From the NCBI RefSeq assembly GCF_900111245.1, contig NZ_FOGO01000009.1:248001-312000 (forward strand): DNA of 64,000 nucleotides, given 5' to 3'. Origin of the DNA: Streptomyces qinglanensis. GTDB lineage: Bacteria > Actinomycetota > Actinomycetes > Streptomycetales > Streptomycetaceae. The notes under the pieces were generated by a model. It saw only the letters and a list, made by a program, of their open reading frames with translations. It was not told the DNA's origin and did not search any database. Shown one piece after another: positions 15,796 through 25,006 of the stretch; within the stretch, counting starts at the first letter, position 1, and each line of letters starts with the position of its first letter. The position numbers were made by a program, and so were the translations under genes.

Positions 15796-17208
15796 TCACT
15801 CCTGAGCGCCGCCGTTCCCGGGCGGCGCCGACTGCTCCGGGCCGGGAGCGGCGGACCCGCTCCCGGCGGCGGCGCCCGCGGGTTCCGGGGCGGCCTCGCG
15901 CAGCCGGCTGAGGGCCTGCTCCTGTGCGTAGCCCTTGAGGTAGCCGACGACGGTGTTGGTGACGGCGACCAGCGGAACCGCCACGACGGCGCCGGGGATA
16001 CCGGCGATCAGACTGCCGCCGGTCACGCCGAGGACCACCGCCAGCGGGTGGACGCGCACCAGTCGGCCCAGGATGAAGGGCTGGAGGATGTGGCTCTCGA
16101 TCTGCTGCACGGCCAGCACCACGGCCAGCGCCAGCAGCGCCGTGACGATGCCGTCGGTCACCAGCGCGACGACCACGGCGAGCGCGCCGGAGACCACCGC
16201 ACCGATGATCGGGATGAAGGCGAAGAGGAAGATGAAGACGGCCAGCGGCACCGCCATCGGGACGTTGAGCAGATACAGCCCGATCCCGATGAAGATCGCG
16301 TCGATCAGCGCGACTATCACCGTCCCGCGGACGTAGCCGGTGAGCGTGGCCCAGGCGCGCGGACCGGCTCCCGCCACCCCCTCGCGGGCGGCCGCGGGGA
16401 CGAACTTGAGCGTCCACTCCCAGATGCGGCGGCCGTCGTAGAGCAGGAAGAGGGTCACGAACATCGCCAGCAGGGCGCCGGAGAGGAACTCCAGGATGAC
16501 GGTGACGCCCTCGATGCCCGCGGAGGTCAGTTCCTTGCTGTTGTCGCCGATCCAGTCGCTGAGGTTCTGCGCGATCTCGTTGATCTGGTCCTCGGAGACA
16601 TGGAACGGCCCGTTCAGCGCCCAGTTCTTCAGCTCCTGGATACCGTCCTGCACCTTGTCGGTGAGGGTGTCCAGGTTCTCCATCACCTGCCAGACCACGA
16701 ACCAGCCGACCAGGCCCATGACCACGAAGCCGCCGATGAAGGTGATGGCGGTGGCCAGCCCGCGGCCCAGCCCGATCCGCCGCAGCCGGGCGACGGTGGG
16801 CTGCAGCAGTGCGGTGATCAGCAGACCGGCGGAGAAGGCGATGATCACCAGGCTTATCGTGCTGACGACCTTCATCAGCACCCAGATGACGCCGGCCAGC
16901 ACCAGCAGCCGCCAGCCCGCCTCGGCGGCGACCCGCACGCCCCACGGCACGGCCGCCGACGGCTCCGGCTTGGCCGCTATGGCGGGCGCGTACTGCGGGG
17001 GCGGCGGCACGTAGGCGCTGCCGTTCGCCGCGTCACCGGCCTCCGCCTCGGCCTGGGCCCGGCCCGCCTCGGTGTTGGAGAGCTCCGGGTCGACGCCGTC
17101 GGACCGGTGCGCGGCACCTGAGCCGCGCTCCGCTTCGGCCCGCCGCTCGGCGGCCTTCGCGGCCCAGCGGCCCACGGCCACCCTGAGCCTGTCCATCCTG
17201 CTGGTCAT
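15796..17208 (-). CDS. AI-2E family (PerM/YdiK-like) membrane transporter
   Basis: A 470-aa polytopic membrane protein of the AI-2 exporter superfamily. About 95 cytoplasmic residues rich in Ala/Glu precede the first helix (LLVLAGVIWVLMKVV). Eight or so membrane helices follow, with the family patterns LVIIAFSAGLLITALLQP, GYVRGTVIVALIDAIF and IPIIGAVVSGALAVVVAL, plus a conserved PFILGRLVRVHPLAVV. The C-terminus is a Pro/Gly/Ala tail. The substrate cannot be read from sequence; some relatives are sodium/proton exchangers. Start at ATG 17208. Transcribed alone. Confidence 0.92.
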   Translation of the reverse strand: MTSRMDRLRVAVGRWAAKAAERRAEAERGSGAAHRSDGVDPELSNTEAGRAQAEAEAGDAANGSAYVPPPPQYAPAIAAKPEPSAAVPWGVRVAAEAGWRLLVLAGVIWVLMKVVSTISLVIIAFSAGLLITALLQPTVARLRRIGLGRGLATAITFIGGFVVMGLVGWFVVWQVMENLDTLTDKVQDGIQELKNWALNGPFHVSEDQINEIAQNLSDWIGDNSKELTSAGIEGVTVILEFLSGALLAMFVTLFLLYDGRRIWEWTLKFVPAAAREGVAGAGPRAWATLTGYVRGTVIVALIDAIFIGIGLYLLNVPMAVPLAVFIFLFAFIPIIGAVVSGALAVVVALVTDGIVTALLALAVVLAVQQIESHILQPFILGRLVRVHPLAVVLGVTGGSLIAGIPGAVVAVPLVAVTNTVVGYLKGYAQEQALSRLREAAPEPAGAAAGSGSAAPGPEQSAPPGNGGAQE

Positions 17209-17372
17209 TCCGCTTCCTCCGCCCCCGGGGCCAGTGGCTTCGCCGTGTGAGGGACGACGTTACCCGTGCCGATGGTTGCTTCGGGAACCGGATACCGCGG
17301 CCGACGGCCCGCCGCGGGCCCCGCGGCGTCGGTGCCGGCGTCCCGGCCCGTCCGGACGGACCCGCGGAAAAG

Positions 17373-17420
17373 GGGATGCCCCCCGGGTCGATCTTCACAG
17401 ATCGCCGCGAGGGGCATCCC
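17373..17420 (-). terminator. Putative terminator after the transglycosylase gene
   Basis: GGGATGCCCC (17373-17382) pairs with GGGGCATCCC (17411-17420) across a 28-base loop that itself contains a GATC...GATC pairing. It lies just beyond the stop at 17468 on the minus strand and before the permease gene. Confidence 0.55.
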
Positions 17421-17467
17421 GTTCCGGACCGGCAGGGGTCCGGTGAGCTGCGCTGGACCGGTTCGGC

Positions 17468-18184
17468 TCAGTAGTAGTGGTTGGCCTGCCAGAAGTCCCA
17501 CGCACCACAGGGGCTTCCGTACCGGTCGTTCATGTAGTTGAGGCCCCACTTGATCTGGGTGGCCGGGTTCGTCCGCCAGTCGGCACCCGCCGAGGCCATC
17601 TTGGAGCCCGGCAGCGCCTGGACGAGCCCGTAGGCACCCGAGGAGGCATTGGTCGCGCGGTAGTTCCAGCCGGACTCGCGGGAGACGATCGACGAGAAGC
17701 ACTGGTACTGCCCGCCGCCGACGATCTGCTTGGCCATCGACTGCACCTCTGCGGTGGAGTACGACGACTTCTGGGCGAAGTCCGCGCGCTCGTTGGAACG
17801 GCTCGCGGTCGACTTGACCTCGTCGCGCTCCTTGGCCTTCTCGGCGGCCTTCTCCGCTGCCGCTTCCTTCTCGGCCTTCGCCTTCTTGGCGGCGGCGTCC
17901 TCGGCGGCCTGCTTGCGGGCGGCCTCCTCGGCGGACTTCCGCGCCTCGGCGTCGGCCGCGGACGAGGCGGCGTCGACCTGCTGGGTCAGGGAGGCACTCT
18001 GCGCCCGGGCCTGCGACCCGGCTGGTATGTCCTCCAGGAGCGTCGCCTGGGCGGCGGTGGCCTCGGCGTCACTGGGCGCCGAGCCCTGGTCGGCGCCTGC
18101 GGCAACACCGACGACGGCGCCGACGGTGGTGACCGCGGTGGCGGACGCCACGGCGAATCCCCGGACCGAAATCCGAGCAGTCAC
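17468..18184 (-). CDS. Secreted lytic transglycosylase (SLT domain) with coiled coil
   Basis: A 238-aa exported protein. GTG 18184 is chosen because GGAAGG lies 7 bases upstream. A signal-like hydrophobic segment (about residues 8-33) is followed by a highly charged coiled coil (about 75-130, EAARKQAAEDAAAKKAKAEK). The C-terminal lysozyme-like domain (about 145-238) has catalytic glutamate in SRESGWN, followed by ASSGAYGLVQALPGSKMA and WGLNYMNDRYG. Cleaves peptidoglycan glycan strands. I looked for a c-di-AMP riboswitch upstream and did not find one, unlike the Rpf gene at 29207. Confidence 0.92.
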   Translation of the reverse strand: MTARISVRGFAVASATAVTTVGAVVGVAAGADQGSAPSDAEATAAQATLLEDIPAGSQARAQSASLTQQVDAASSAADAEARKSAEEAARKQAAEDAAAKKAKAEKEAAAEKAAEKAKERDEVKSTASRSNERADFAQKSSYSTAEVQSMAKQIVGGGQYQCFSSIVSRESGWNYRATNASSGAYGLVQALPGSKMASAGADWRTNPATQIKWGLNYMNDRYGSPCGAWDFWQANHYY

Positions 18185-18620
18185 ACGGTTTCCTTCCAAC
18201 ATGCCCGCTGGGGTGACCTCGCGGGCGCAATCGTGCCCCTGGCACTGGCCTCCCTCGTTCTGGCCACGGGAGACACGGGCCCGGTGGGTCTCTCCCGGCG
18301 GGAGAGCCCGCGTGGTGCTTCGGGCGGCATACGGCGACTGCTGTTCAGTTCTGTACTGCGTTGCGGTGTCGCACCGTTGGTGGTGCGGATGTGCCGTATG
18401 CGGGGCCTGACAGAAACCACACCCTGCCGGAACCGGACGCGCCGAAGCAATTCCGTGCCGAGTGGGAAAGCTCACACGGCGTTTGGGGGACAGGAATCCC
18501 GGAAACATGCGCGCGAGCAGGCCCCGTGCGGCTAAGGTGCTGTGCCCTTGCGCACGGGGCCCGGTTCCCTCGGAAGCGGCTAGCGGGCTCGGTCCGGCCC
18601 ACAGCCGAGATCAGTGCAGG
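18185..18620. other. Intergenic region with the PhoH terminator
   Basis: 436 bp with no supportable gene. It contains the leader and promoter of the transglycosylase gene (right to left) and, at 18520-18561, a hairpin with an 11-bp stem (GGCCCCGTGCG and complement, 20-base loop) that would end the PhoH transcript. Nothing else definite is seen. Confidence 0.6.
18520..18561 (-). terminator. Hairpin downstream of the PhoH gene
   Basis: Perfect 11-bp stem 18520-18530 / 18551-18561 with a 20-base loop, about 60 bp past the PhoH stop codon on the minus strand. Confidence 0.65.
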
Positions 18621-19961
18621 TCAGACCCGCCCCTCCTCCAGCATTTCGGTCACCAGTGCGGCAATCGGAGAGCGCTCCGAACGCGTCAGGGTGATGTGTG
18701 AGAAGAGCGGATGACCCTTCAACCGCTCCACCACGGCGACGACTCCGTCGTACCGGCCCACCCGCAGGTTGTCCCGCTGCGCCACGTCGTGGGTGAGGAC
18801 CACCCGCGAGTCGGTGCCGATCCGGGAGAGCACCGTCAGCAGCACGTTGCGCTCCAGCGACTGGGCCTCGTCGACGATGACGAACGCGTCGTGCAGCGAA
18901 CGGCCCCTGATGTGGGTGAGCGGCAGCACCTCCAGCATGCCGCGGCCCACCACCTCTTCGATGACCTCCCTGCTGGTGACCGCCGAGAGCGTGTCGAAGA
19001 CGGCCTGCGCCCAGGGGTTCATCTTCTCCGCCTCGGAGCCCGGCAGATACCCCAGGTCCTGCCCGCCGACCGCGTACAGCGGCCGGAAGACCATCACCTT
19101 GCTGTGCTGCCTGCGCTCCAGCACCGCCTCCAGTCCGGCGCAGAGTGCCAGCGCGCTCTTGCCGGTGCCCGCGCGCCCGCCCATCGACATGATGCCGACC
19201 TCCGGGTCGAGCAGCAGATCCAGCGCGATCCGCTGCTCCGCGCTGCGGCCCTTGATGCCGAACGCCTCCCGGTCGCCGCGCACCAACCGGATCCGGCCGT
19301 CCGCCGTCACCCGGCCGAGCGCCTTCCCCTTCTCCGACTGCAGCACCAGTCCGGTGTGCACGGGCAGCTCCGGGGCGTCGTGCGGCAGGGCCGTGCTCTC
19401 CTCGGCGAAGAGTTCGTCCACGTCCTCGCCCGGGAGGGTGAGTTCGGCCATGCCCGTCCAGCCGGAGTCGGTGACCGCCAGCTCGGCCCGGTACTCCTCG
19501 GCCAGCAGCCCGACGGACGACGCCTTGATCCGCAGCGGCAGGTCCTTGGAGACGACCGTGACGTCATACCCCTCCGCCTGCAGATTGCGGGCGACGGCGA
19601 GGATCCGCCCGTCGTTGTCCTCCAGCCGCCCGTGCGGATTGAGGAACGCGGCCGGCAGCACCGCCGGATCCGAGTGGTTCAGCTCGACCCGGAGCGTGCC
19701 GCCCGTGTCGCCGATCGGGATCGGCGCGTCGAGCCGGCCGTGGCGGATGCGGTACTCGTCGAGCCGGCGGAGGGCCTGCCGGGCGAAATAGCCCAGCTCT
19801 GGGTGGTTGCGCTTGGCCTCCAACTCGGTGACGACGACCACGGGGAGCACGATCTCGTGCTCGTCGAACCGGTCCATGGCTGCCGGATCCGCCAGCAGGA
19901 CGCTCGTGTCGATGACATACGTGCGTCGGCCGGAATCGCTGCGCTTCTTGCTGATCACCAC
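18621..19961 (-). CDS. PIN-PhoH family ATPase/ribonuclease
   Basis: A 446-aa protein with an N-terminal PIN nuclease domain (about residues 12-150; acidic residues in TYVIDTSVLLADP, VVTELEAKRN, DNDGRILAVA) and a C-terminal PhoH P-loop ATPase. The Walker A is GRAGTGKSALAL (about 265) and the Walker B FVIVDEAQSLE. GTG 19961 is selected; it is followed by a second GTG and gives the usual opening VVISKKRSDSGRRTYVIDTS. PhoH2-type proteins are RNA helicase/nucleases; the C-terminal RSPIAALVTEMLEEG is conserved in relatives. A monocistronic gene. Confidence 0.95.
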   Translation of the reverse strand: MVISKKRSDSGRRTYVIDTSVLLADPAAMDRFDEHEIVLPVVVVTELEAKRNHPELGYFARQALRRLDEYRIRHGRLDAPIPIGDTGGTLRVELNHSDPAVLPAAFLNPHGRLEDNDGRILAVARNLQAEGYDVTVVSKDLPLRIKASSVGLLAEEYRAELAVTDSGWTGMAELTLPGEDVDELFAEESTALPHDAPELPVHTGLVLQSEKGKALGRVTADGRIRLVRGDREAFGIKGRSAEQRIALDLLLDPEVGIMSMGGRAGTGKSALALCAGLEAVLERRQHSKVMVFRPLYAVGGQDLGYLPGSEAEKMNPWAQAVFDTLSAVTSREVIEEVVGRGMLEVLPLTHIRGRSLHDAFVIVDEAQSLERNVLLTVLSRIGTDSRVVLTHDVAQRDNLRVGRYDGVVAVVERLKGHPLFSHITLTRSERSPIAALVTEMLEEGRV

Positions 19962-20529
19962 GGTGGGACGAACCCCCTCGGATGAGGTCGGGAGCGACGG
20001 CGTCGCGGGGGAAGAGACCGGAGTCGGCCCGCACCACGCGGGCCGGGCTCCGGCCCTCCGCGTCCTGCGCCCGTGCCGCGCGCGTTGCTGCTCCGCGCGG
20101 TCCGGGGGCGTCCGTGGTGTCCAAAGGGCCTCCCGGCGACCACACCCCCTGGGAGGGGCACGGTCGTGAGGGATATTCCCTGCTGAGTGGTCAGCCATGC
20201 AATCAGCCGTCCCCTGCGTCGCAGCACGCCCGCGCGGGGCGGCCGGCGGCCGCGAGAGAGCAAGAGGCCGGCGGAGGAGCCGGGGTCCTGGGCCGGATCG
20301 GCGGCACGGAGCAGCGGAGCCGGGCCGGGTGGCGCCCGGGGCCGGGCTCGGGAGGCGGCGACGGCGTCGGTCGCGGCCGGGCGGCGTTCGTCCTCGGCCC
20401 GCCGTCGAGCCGGACGCTCGGGTGCGGGTGCGGGTGCGGGTGCGGGTGCGGGTACGGCGGCCGTCGGGCCGGGCGCGGGCGGTGGTACCGGTGACGGGGG
20501 CGGCGGGCGGCGGCTGCCGGTGGCGGCCC
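19962..20529. other. Gene-free region with a GGTGCG tandem repeat
   Basis: 568 bp between PhoH and the prenyltransferase. Open frames here look like GC-rich shadows. It contains a run of about six GGTGCG-type hexamers at about 20420-20453. The PhoH promoter and the end of the prenyltransferase transcript must lie here, but I can place neither. Confidence 0.5.
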
Positions 20530-21291
20530 TCAGCCGCCGTAGCGGCGGTGGCGCGCGGCGTAGTCGCGCAGGGCGCGCAGGAAGTCGACCTTGCGGAAGC
20601 CGGGCCAGAGCACCTCGCAGAAGTAGTACTCCGAGTGGGCGCTCTGCCAGAGCATGAAGCCGGACAGCCGGGTCTCCCCGCTGGTGCGGATGATCAGGTC
20701 GGGGTCGGGCTGCCCCCTGGTGTAGAGGTGCTCCGAGATGTCCTCGACGGTGAGGCTCTCGGCGCACTCGTCGAGGCTTATGCCGCGCGCGGCGCGGTTG
20801 CTCAGCAGCGAGCGGACGGCATCGGTGATCTCCTGCCGGCCGCCGTATCCGACAGCGACGTTCACCAGTATCCCGTCGACGTCCCCCGCCTTCTGCTCGG
20901 CCTCCTTGAGCACCTTCTGGGTGCTGGCCGGCAGCAGGTCGAGCTGCCCGACGTGGTGCACGCGCCAGCGCCCGTCGGCGGCCAGGTCGCGCACGGTGTC
21001 CTCGATGATGCCCACCAGCGGGAGCAGTTCGCTCTCCGGGCGGTTCAGGTTGTCCGTCGACAGCAGCCAGAGCGTCACGACCTCGACGTCCGTCTCGGCG
21101 CACCAGCCGAGCAGCTCCTCGATCTTGGAGGCGCCCGCTTTGTGTCCCTGCTCGGCCGTCCCGCCGGCGGCCCGCGCCCAGCGCCGGTTGCCGTCCAGGA
21201 TGACGCCGATGTGCTTGGGGGCCTGGTCGTGGTCGAGACGGTCCTCCACCCGGCGCGCGTAGAGCTTGTACACCAGGTCGCGCAAGTTCAT
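20530..21291 (-). CDS. uppS: Isoprenyl (cis-prenyl) transferase, undecaprenyl diphosphate synthase family
   Basis: A 253-aa Z-type prenyltransferase that extends farnesyl or geranyl diphosphate with isopentenyl diphosphate to make the lipid carrier for cell-wall synthesis. Family motifs: HIGVILDGNRRWAR (catalytic Asp, about residue 32), WLLSTDNLNRP, VNVAVGYGGRQEI, PDLIIRTSGETRLSGFMLWQ and SEYYFCEVLWP. ATG 21291 gives the standard opening MNLRDLVYKLYARRVE; an upstream GTG at 21333 is possible. Streptomyces carry more than one paralogue, so the exact chain length is not certain. Confidence 0.93.
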   Translation of the reverse strand: MNLRDLVYKLYARRVEDRLDHDQAPKHIGVILDGNRRWARAAGGTAEQGHKAGASKIEELLGWCAETDVEVVTLWLLSTDNLNRPESELLPLVGIIEDTVRDLAADGRWRVHHVGQLDLLPASTQKVLKEAEQKAGDVDGILVNVAVGYGGRQEITDAVRSLLSNRAARGISLDECAESLTVEDISEHLYTRGQPDPDLIIRTSGETRLSGFMLWQSAHSEYYFCEVLWPGFRKVDFLRALRDYAARHRRYGG

Positions 21292-21439
21292 GGGAACGGC
21301 CAGCCTCTCCGTGCCGAGTCGGGATTCCAGCACCTTACTGCCGTTCGCCCGACCGTACGAACCGAGCCGGTCATGGTCGCGGAGCCGTCCCCGCGACCGG
21401 GAGCGGGGCCGTCACCGGCACGGTGATAGGAAAAGGCAT

Positions 21440-22534
21440 ATGACGCACGGCACTCACCTCACCACATCCCCCGTCCCCGTCCCCACAGCCGTACCGTCCG
21501 ACACGCTGCACCGTGCGGACCCCGCGCGCTACGACGCCATGGAGTACCGCCGCACCGGCCGCTCCGGGCTGAAGCTGCCCGCGATCTCGCTGGGGCTGTG
21601 GCACAACTTCGGCGACGACCGTCCGCTGGCGACCCAGCGGGCCATCCTGCGCCGCGCCTTCGACCTCGGGGTGACCCACTTCGACCTGGCCAACAACTAC
21701 GGCCCCCCGGCCGGGTCCGCCGAGCTGAACTTCGGCCGCCTCTTCGCGCAGGACTTCCGGCCCTACCGCGACGAGCTGGTCGTCTCGACCAAGGCCGGCT
21801 ATCCGATGCACCCCGGGCCGTACGGGGACTGGGGTTCGCGCAAGTACCTGCTCTCCTCGCTCGACGCGTCGCTGAGCCGGATGGGTCTGGAGTACGTGGA
21901 CATCTTCTACTCCCACCGCTACGACCCCGAGACCCCGCTCGAGGAGACCATGGGCGCGCTCGCGAGCGCCGTCCGGCAGGGGAAGGCGCTGTACGCGGGC
22001 GTCTCCTCCTACAGCGCCGCGCGCACCCGCGAGGCCGCCCGGCTGCTGCGCGAGATGGGGGTGCCGGCACTCATCCACCAGCCCTCCTACTCGATGATCA
22101 ACCGCTGGACCGAGGACGACGGGCTGCTGGACACGCTGGAGGACGAGGGCATGGGCTGCATCGCCTTCGCGCCGCTCGCCCAGGGGCTGCTCACCGACAA
22201 GTACCTCGGCGGTGTCCCGGAGGGCTCCCGGGCCGCCCAGGGCACGTCCCTGGACCCGGGCCTGCTGACGGAGGAGGTCGTGCGGCGGCTGCGCGGCCTG
22301 AACGAGATCGCCGAGCGGCGCGGGCAGTCCCTCGCCCAGTTGGCGCTCCGCTGGGTGCTGCGCGACCCGCGGATGACCTCGGCGCTGATCGGCGCCAGTT
22401 CCGTGGCGCAGCTCGAGGCCAATGTCGCGGCGCTGCGTGCCGGGGGGCTCACCGAAGGTGAGCTGGCCGAGATCGACGAACTCGCCGTCTCGGAGCCCGG
22501 CGCCAACATCTGGGCCGCCAGCAGCAACTCCTGA
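21440..22534 (+). CDS. Aldo/keto reductase (L-glyceraldehyde 3-phosphate reductase type)
   Basis: A 364-aa NADPH-dependent reductase resembling YghZ/AKR14 enzymes. Catalytic tetrad: D and Y in THFDLANNYGPP, K in VVSTKAGYPM, H in DIFYSHRYDP. The C-terminal nucleotide-binding part is LIGASSVAQLEANVAAL. ATG 21440 has AGGAAAAGG upstream; about 35 residues precede the barrel. These enzymes reduce toxic aldehydes such as methylglyoxal. Divergent from the prenyltransferase and convergent with the prepilin peptidase. Confidence 0.94.
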   Translation: MTHGTHLTTSPVPVPTAVPSDTLHRADPARYDAMEYRRTGRSGLKLPAISLGLWHNFGDDRPLATQRAILRRAFDLGVTHFDLANNYGPPAGSAELNFGRLFAQDFRPYRDELVVSTKAGYPMHPGPYGDWGSRKYLLSSLDASLSRMGLEYVDIFYSHRYDPETPLEETMGALASAVRQGKALYAGVSSYSAARTREAARLLREMGVPALIHQPSYSMINRWTEDDGLLDTLEDEGMGCIAFAPLAQGLLTDKYLGGVPEGSRAAQGTSLDPGLLTEEVVRRLRGLNEIAERRGQSLAQLALRWVLRDPRMTSALIGASSVAQLEANVAALRAGGLTEGELAEIDELAVSEPGANIWAASSNS

Positions 22535-22574
22535 CCGCCGCGGCGGGGGCCCGAAGGGGCCCCGGAACGCAAAG

Positions 22575-22608
22575 CGGGCCGGTCCGTGGGGGGATACGGA
22601 CCGGCCCG
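22575..22608. terminator. Strong bidirectional terminator
   Basis: A perfect 13-bp stem, CGGGCCGGTCCGT (22575-22587) and its complement (22596-22608), with an 8-base loop, followed by a run of nine Gs. It lies between the convergent reductase and prepilin peptidase genes. Confidence 0.88.
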
Positions 22609-22688
22609 AGGGGGGGGTTCCCACCATAGCCCCTCGGGTGCGATCTTCCGCACACCAACGACCGTGTCGCACAAGCGGATCCGGGCCT

Positions 22689-23450
22689 TCAGACGGCCAG
22701 CGCACCCAGCGCGACCCCGGCCATCGCCCCGAGCACCATGAAGGGACCGAAGGCCAGGGCGCTGTTCCGGCGGGCGCGGCCGGTCGCCACGAGGGTGAGG
22801 CCGTAGCCCGCCGCCGCCAGGAAGCCGAGGAACGCGCCGGCGAACAGCACCCCCCAGCCGTACCACCCAAGAGCGACCCCGACCGACAGCGCGAGCTTGA
22901 CGTCGCCGAAGGCCACCGCGCGCGGACTGATCAGGAACAGCACGAAGAAGGCCCCTGCCAGCGCGAGCCCGCCCAGCAGCGCCCGGCCCCAGCTCCCGCC
23001 CGCGCCGGGCAGCAGGGCAGCGCCGCCCAGCAGTACGGCGGTGCCGCCCGCCAGCGGCAGGGTCAGCAGGTCCGGCAGCCGCATCACCGCGTGGTCGACG
23101 GCCGCCAGCAGCAGGGCCACCGGCACGGCCAGCAGCCACACCGCCAGTTCCGGACGCAGCCCGGCGGCCGCGGCCAGTCCGGCGCAGGCGAGCGCGCCAA
23201 GTAGCGCGAGAGCGCCCCTTCCGCGCCCGTACGCCCCCTCGGGCTCCTGAGTCCCGGCGCACCCGGCGCAGGTGGCGGGACCGAGCAGACCGCGCACTCC
23301 CCCGCCCAGCGGGTGCCCGCGGGGACAGCTCCCGCGCCACGGTTCCCCCGGTTCCACCGAAAGGCGGTAGACGGCCCGGGGCAGCAGAGAGCACGCCGCG
23401 GCGCCGTAGGCGGCGGCGGCCGGTATCGCGATCCACTCCAGCGGCGGCAC
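22689..23450 (-). CDS. Prepilin peptidase (A24 aspartyl family)
   Basis: A 253-aa membrane protease with about seven helices. The two catalytic aspartates are visible: AAVDHAVMRLPD and FGDVKLALSVG (the GDxK motif). A cytoplasmic cysteine-containing loop near residues 42-66 (SCPRGHPL, TCAGCAG) recalls the zinc region of bifunctional GspO enzymes. It would process the Flp pilin and TadE-type pseudopilins encoded from 27962 onward, so although separated it probably belongs functionally to the tad locus. ATG start at 23450. Confidence 0.93.
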   Translation of the reverse strand: MPPLEWIAIPAAAAYGAAACSLLPRAVYRLSVEPGEPWRGSCPRGHPLGGGVRGLLGPATCAGCAGTQEPEGAYGRGRGALALLGALACAGLAAAAGLRPELAVWLLAVPVALLLAAVDHAVMRLPDLLTLPLAGGTAVLLGGAALLPGAGGSWGRALLGGLALAGAFFVLFLISPRAVAFGDVKLALSVGVALGWYGWGVLFAGAFLGFLAAAGYGLTLVATGRARRNSALAFGPFMVLGAMAGVALGALAV

Positions 23451-23619
23451 ACCGCGAGCCTACGCGGGGCCGGTGGCCGAACGGCCCTACTCGCCCGTAC
23501 GGTGGTCTTCGGGAGCGATTCATCTCACACCGGCGCGGAGCATCCCGGAGCGGGACAGCGCCGACACCTGCGACGCAGCACCAACCGGCCCTCTTCGGCG
23601 CCGCGTTATCCACCTGCCG

Positions 23620-23642
23620 TTGTCAGTGGGGGGCCGTACTGT
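23620..23642 (+). promoter_or_regulatory. RecA-independent DNA-damage (PafBC-type) promoter
   Basis: TTGTCAGTG (23620-23628), 8 bases, then TACTGT (23637-23642). This is an exact match to the actinobacterial RecA-NDp pattern TTGTCRGTG-N8-TAnnnT, bound by PafBC in mycobacteria. The -10 end lies 7 bases before the ATG at 23650, so transcription should begin at or next to the start codon. Confidence 0.8.
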
Positions 23643-23649
23643 AGTGCGT

Positions 23650-23871
23650 ATGACATCGACTTCCACCGGGCCCGGAGAGCCCGGACGGTCCCAGGAGACC
23701 GCTGCGGGCGCTGCGCCCGCACCGGAGACCTCCGTCACCGCGGCCAACGACGCGATCAGGAACTTCGTCGCGGGCCGCACCCTCTGGTCGAAGGAAGCTC
23801 TGGCCGAGCTTGACCGGCTGCGCGAGCAGTGGCAGCGCGCCGTTCGTGCCGAGATGGTCGAGGCGGCGTGA
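23650..23871 (+). CDS. Small conserved-type protein under a DNA-damage promoter, leaderless
   Basis: A 73-aa acidic-then-helical protein: disordered residues 1-28 (TSTGPGEPGRSQET), then helices NDAIRNFVAGRTLWSKEALAEL and DRLREQWQRAVRAEM. No ribosome site precedes ATG 23650, and the promoter -10 ends 7 bases before it, so the mRNA is probably leaderless. The helical C-terminus could dock on a protein partner. No known domain. The promoter suggests a role in DNA damage response. Confidence 0.8.
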   Translation: MTSTSTGPGEPGRSQETAAGAAPAPETSVTAANDAIRNFVAGRTLWSKEALAELDRLREQWQRAVRAEMVEAA

Positions 23872-24057
23872 GGGCCGCCGCCTCGACCATCTCCTCCTCC
23901 CGGTGAGCTCCGACTCACCGTCCTCTCCGCGCCACTTCGGCGCACACGCACCGCACCTCCCGCCGAACGGGGTCTCGTCACCCGCCCGTTGATCCGCGAC
24001 CATGTGACGGGTCGGCGGTACCCGCGGCACGCGGGCTCCCCGGGGGACGGAGGTACG

Positions 24058-24993
24058 GTGCGGAATCGCGGACTGCGGCAGCGGAGTCGGCCGCGGACGG
24101 CGGACGGTCCCGCCGCGCCCGAGTACGGCGGGCACAGCCCCGAGCACGACAGCCCCGAGCCGGGCGACGACGAGGCAGCCGGACACGAGGCGTACGAGGC
24201 CGCGGAGCGGGCCCGGCGCGGACGGCGGCGACTGCTGGTCGCCGCCGCCCTGTTCGCGACACTGATCCTCCCCCGGGTCGTCAGCCCGCCCGGCTCCGCG
24301 GACGGCACCGAAGCCGCCCGCCCCGCGCCCGGCAGCGCCACCGCCCCGGCGACCCCGCACCCCGGCGCGGGCAGCAGTTCCTCCCCCGCACCGGCGCCCA
24401 CCTCCACCGGGCCGGCGCACGAGGACGCACCGCGCCCGACCAGGAGTCCCGCACCCGGCCGCCCCGGCCCCGCGGCGGGGCCGGGATCCGGCGACGGCGA
24501 GGCCGCGTTCCGCTCGGTACACGCGGGGCAGTGCCTGACCGTGCACGGCAACGGCTCGGGGTGGAACCGTCCGGCGCCCACCGAGGCCACCCGGATCGGC
24601 TGCGGGGACGACCGCGCCTTCACCCGGGTGACCGCCGTGCGCCGCGCTCCGGCCGACGGCACGAGCGCCCCCGGGTGCCCCACCGGGAACGGCCGGGCCA
24701 CCTGGACGCACGGCGCCACGACGCTGTGCCTCACCCGGCAGTTCCGCACCGGCCAGTGCCTGCTGGCCGAAGCGGACGACGGCCAGGTGCGTGCCGCGCT
24801 GATGTCCGCGCCCGCGTGCTCCGCGGCCCCGCCCTCCGGCCCGGGCCGGTACAACCGGCTGCTGCGGGTCACCGGCGTCCGCGACGACACCGCACCCTGC
24901 CGGGAGAACGACCCCGCAGCGCACTCCCGCTACTGGCGGTGGCGCATCGACGGCGGCGACCGCACCCTGTGCACGGCCGACGCGACCGAGTGA
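24058..24993 (+). CDS. Membrane-anchored extracytoplasmic protein with cysteine-rich C-terminal domain
   Basis: A 311-aa protein starting at GTG 24058 with GGAGG upstream. A cytoplasmic charged head (about 60 residues) is followed by one membrane helix (LLVAAALFATLILPRVV), a Pro/Ala/Ser linker (about 80-150), and a globular domain (155-311) with eight cysteines, probably four disulfides (QCLTV, IGCGDD, PGCPTG, TLCLTR, QCLLAE, PACSAA, APCREN, TLCTAD). No family recognised. Convergent with the last gene of the pilin operon, 13 bp apart. Confidence 0.8.
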   Translation: MRNRGLRQRSRPRTADGPAAPEYGGHSPEHDSPEPGDDEAAGHEAYEAAERARRGRRRLLVAAALFATLILPRVVSPPGSADGTEAARPAPGSATAPATPHPGAGSSSSPAPAPTSTGPAHEDAPRPTRSPAPGRPGPAAGPGSGDGEAAFRSVHAGQCLTVHGNGSGWNRPAPTEATRIGCGDDRAFTRVTAVRRAPADGTSAPGCPTGNGRATWTHGATTLCLTRQFRTGQCLLAEADDGQVRAALMSAPACSAAPPSGPGRYNRLLRVTGVRDDTAPCRENDPAAHSRYWRWRIDGGDRTLCTADATE

Positions 24994-25006
24994 GGCACGC
25001 CACCCC

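Noticed and set aside
18185..18620. c-di-AMP riboswitch upstream of the transglycosylase gene
   Set aside because: I checked for the GGGGTGA and closing-arm signatures seen at 28997-29192; they are absent on this strand.
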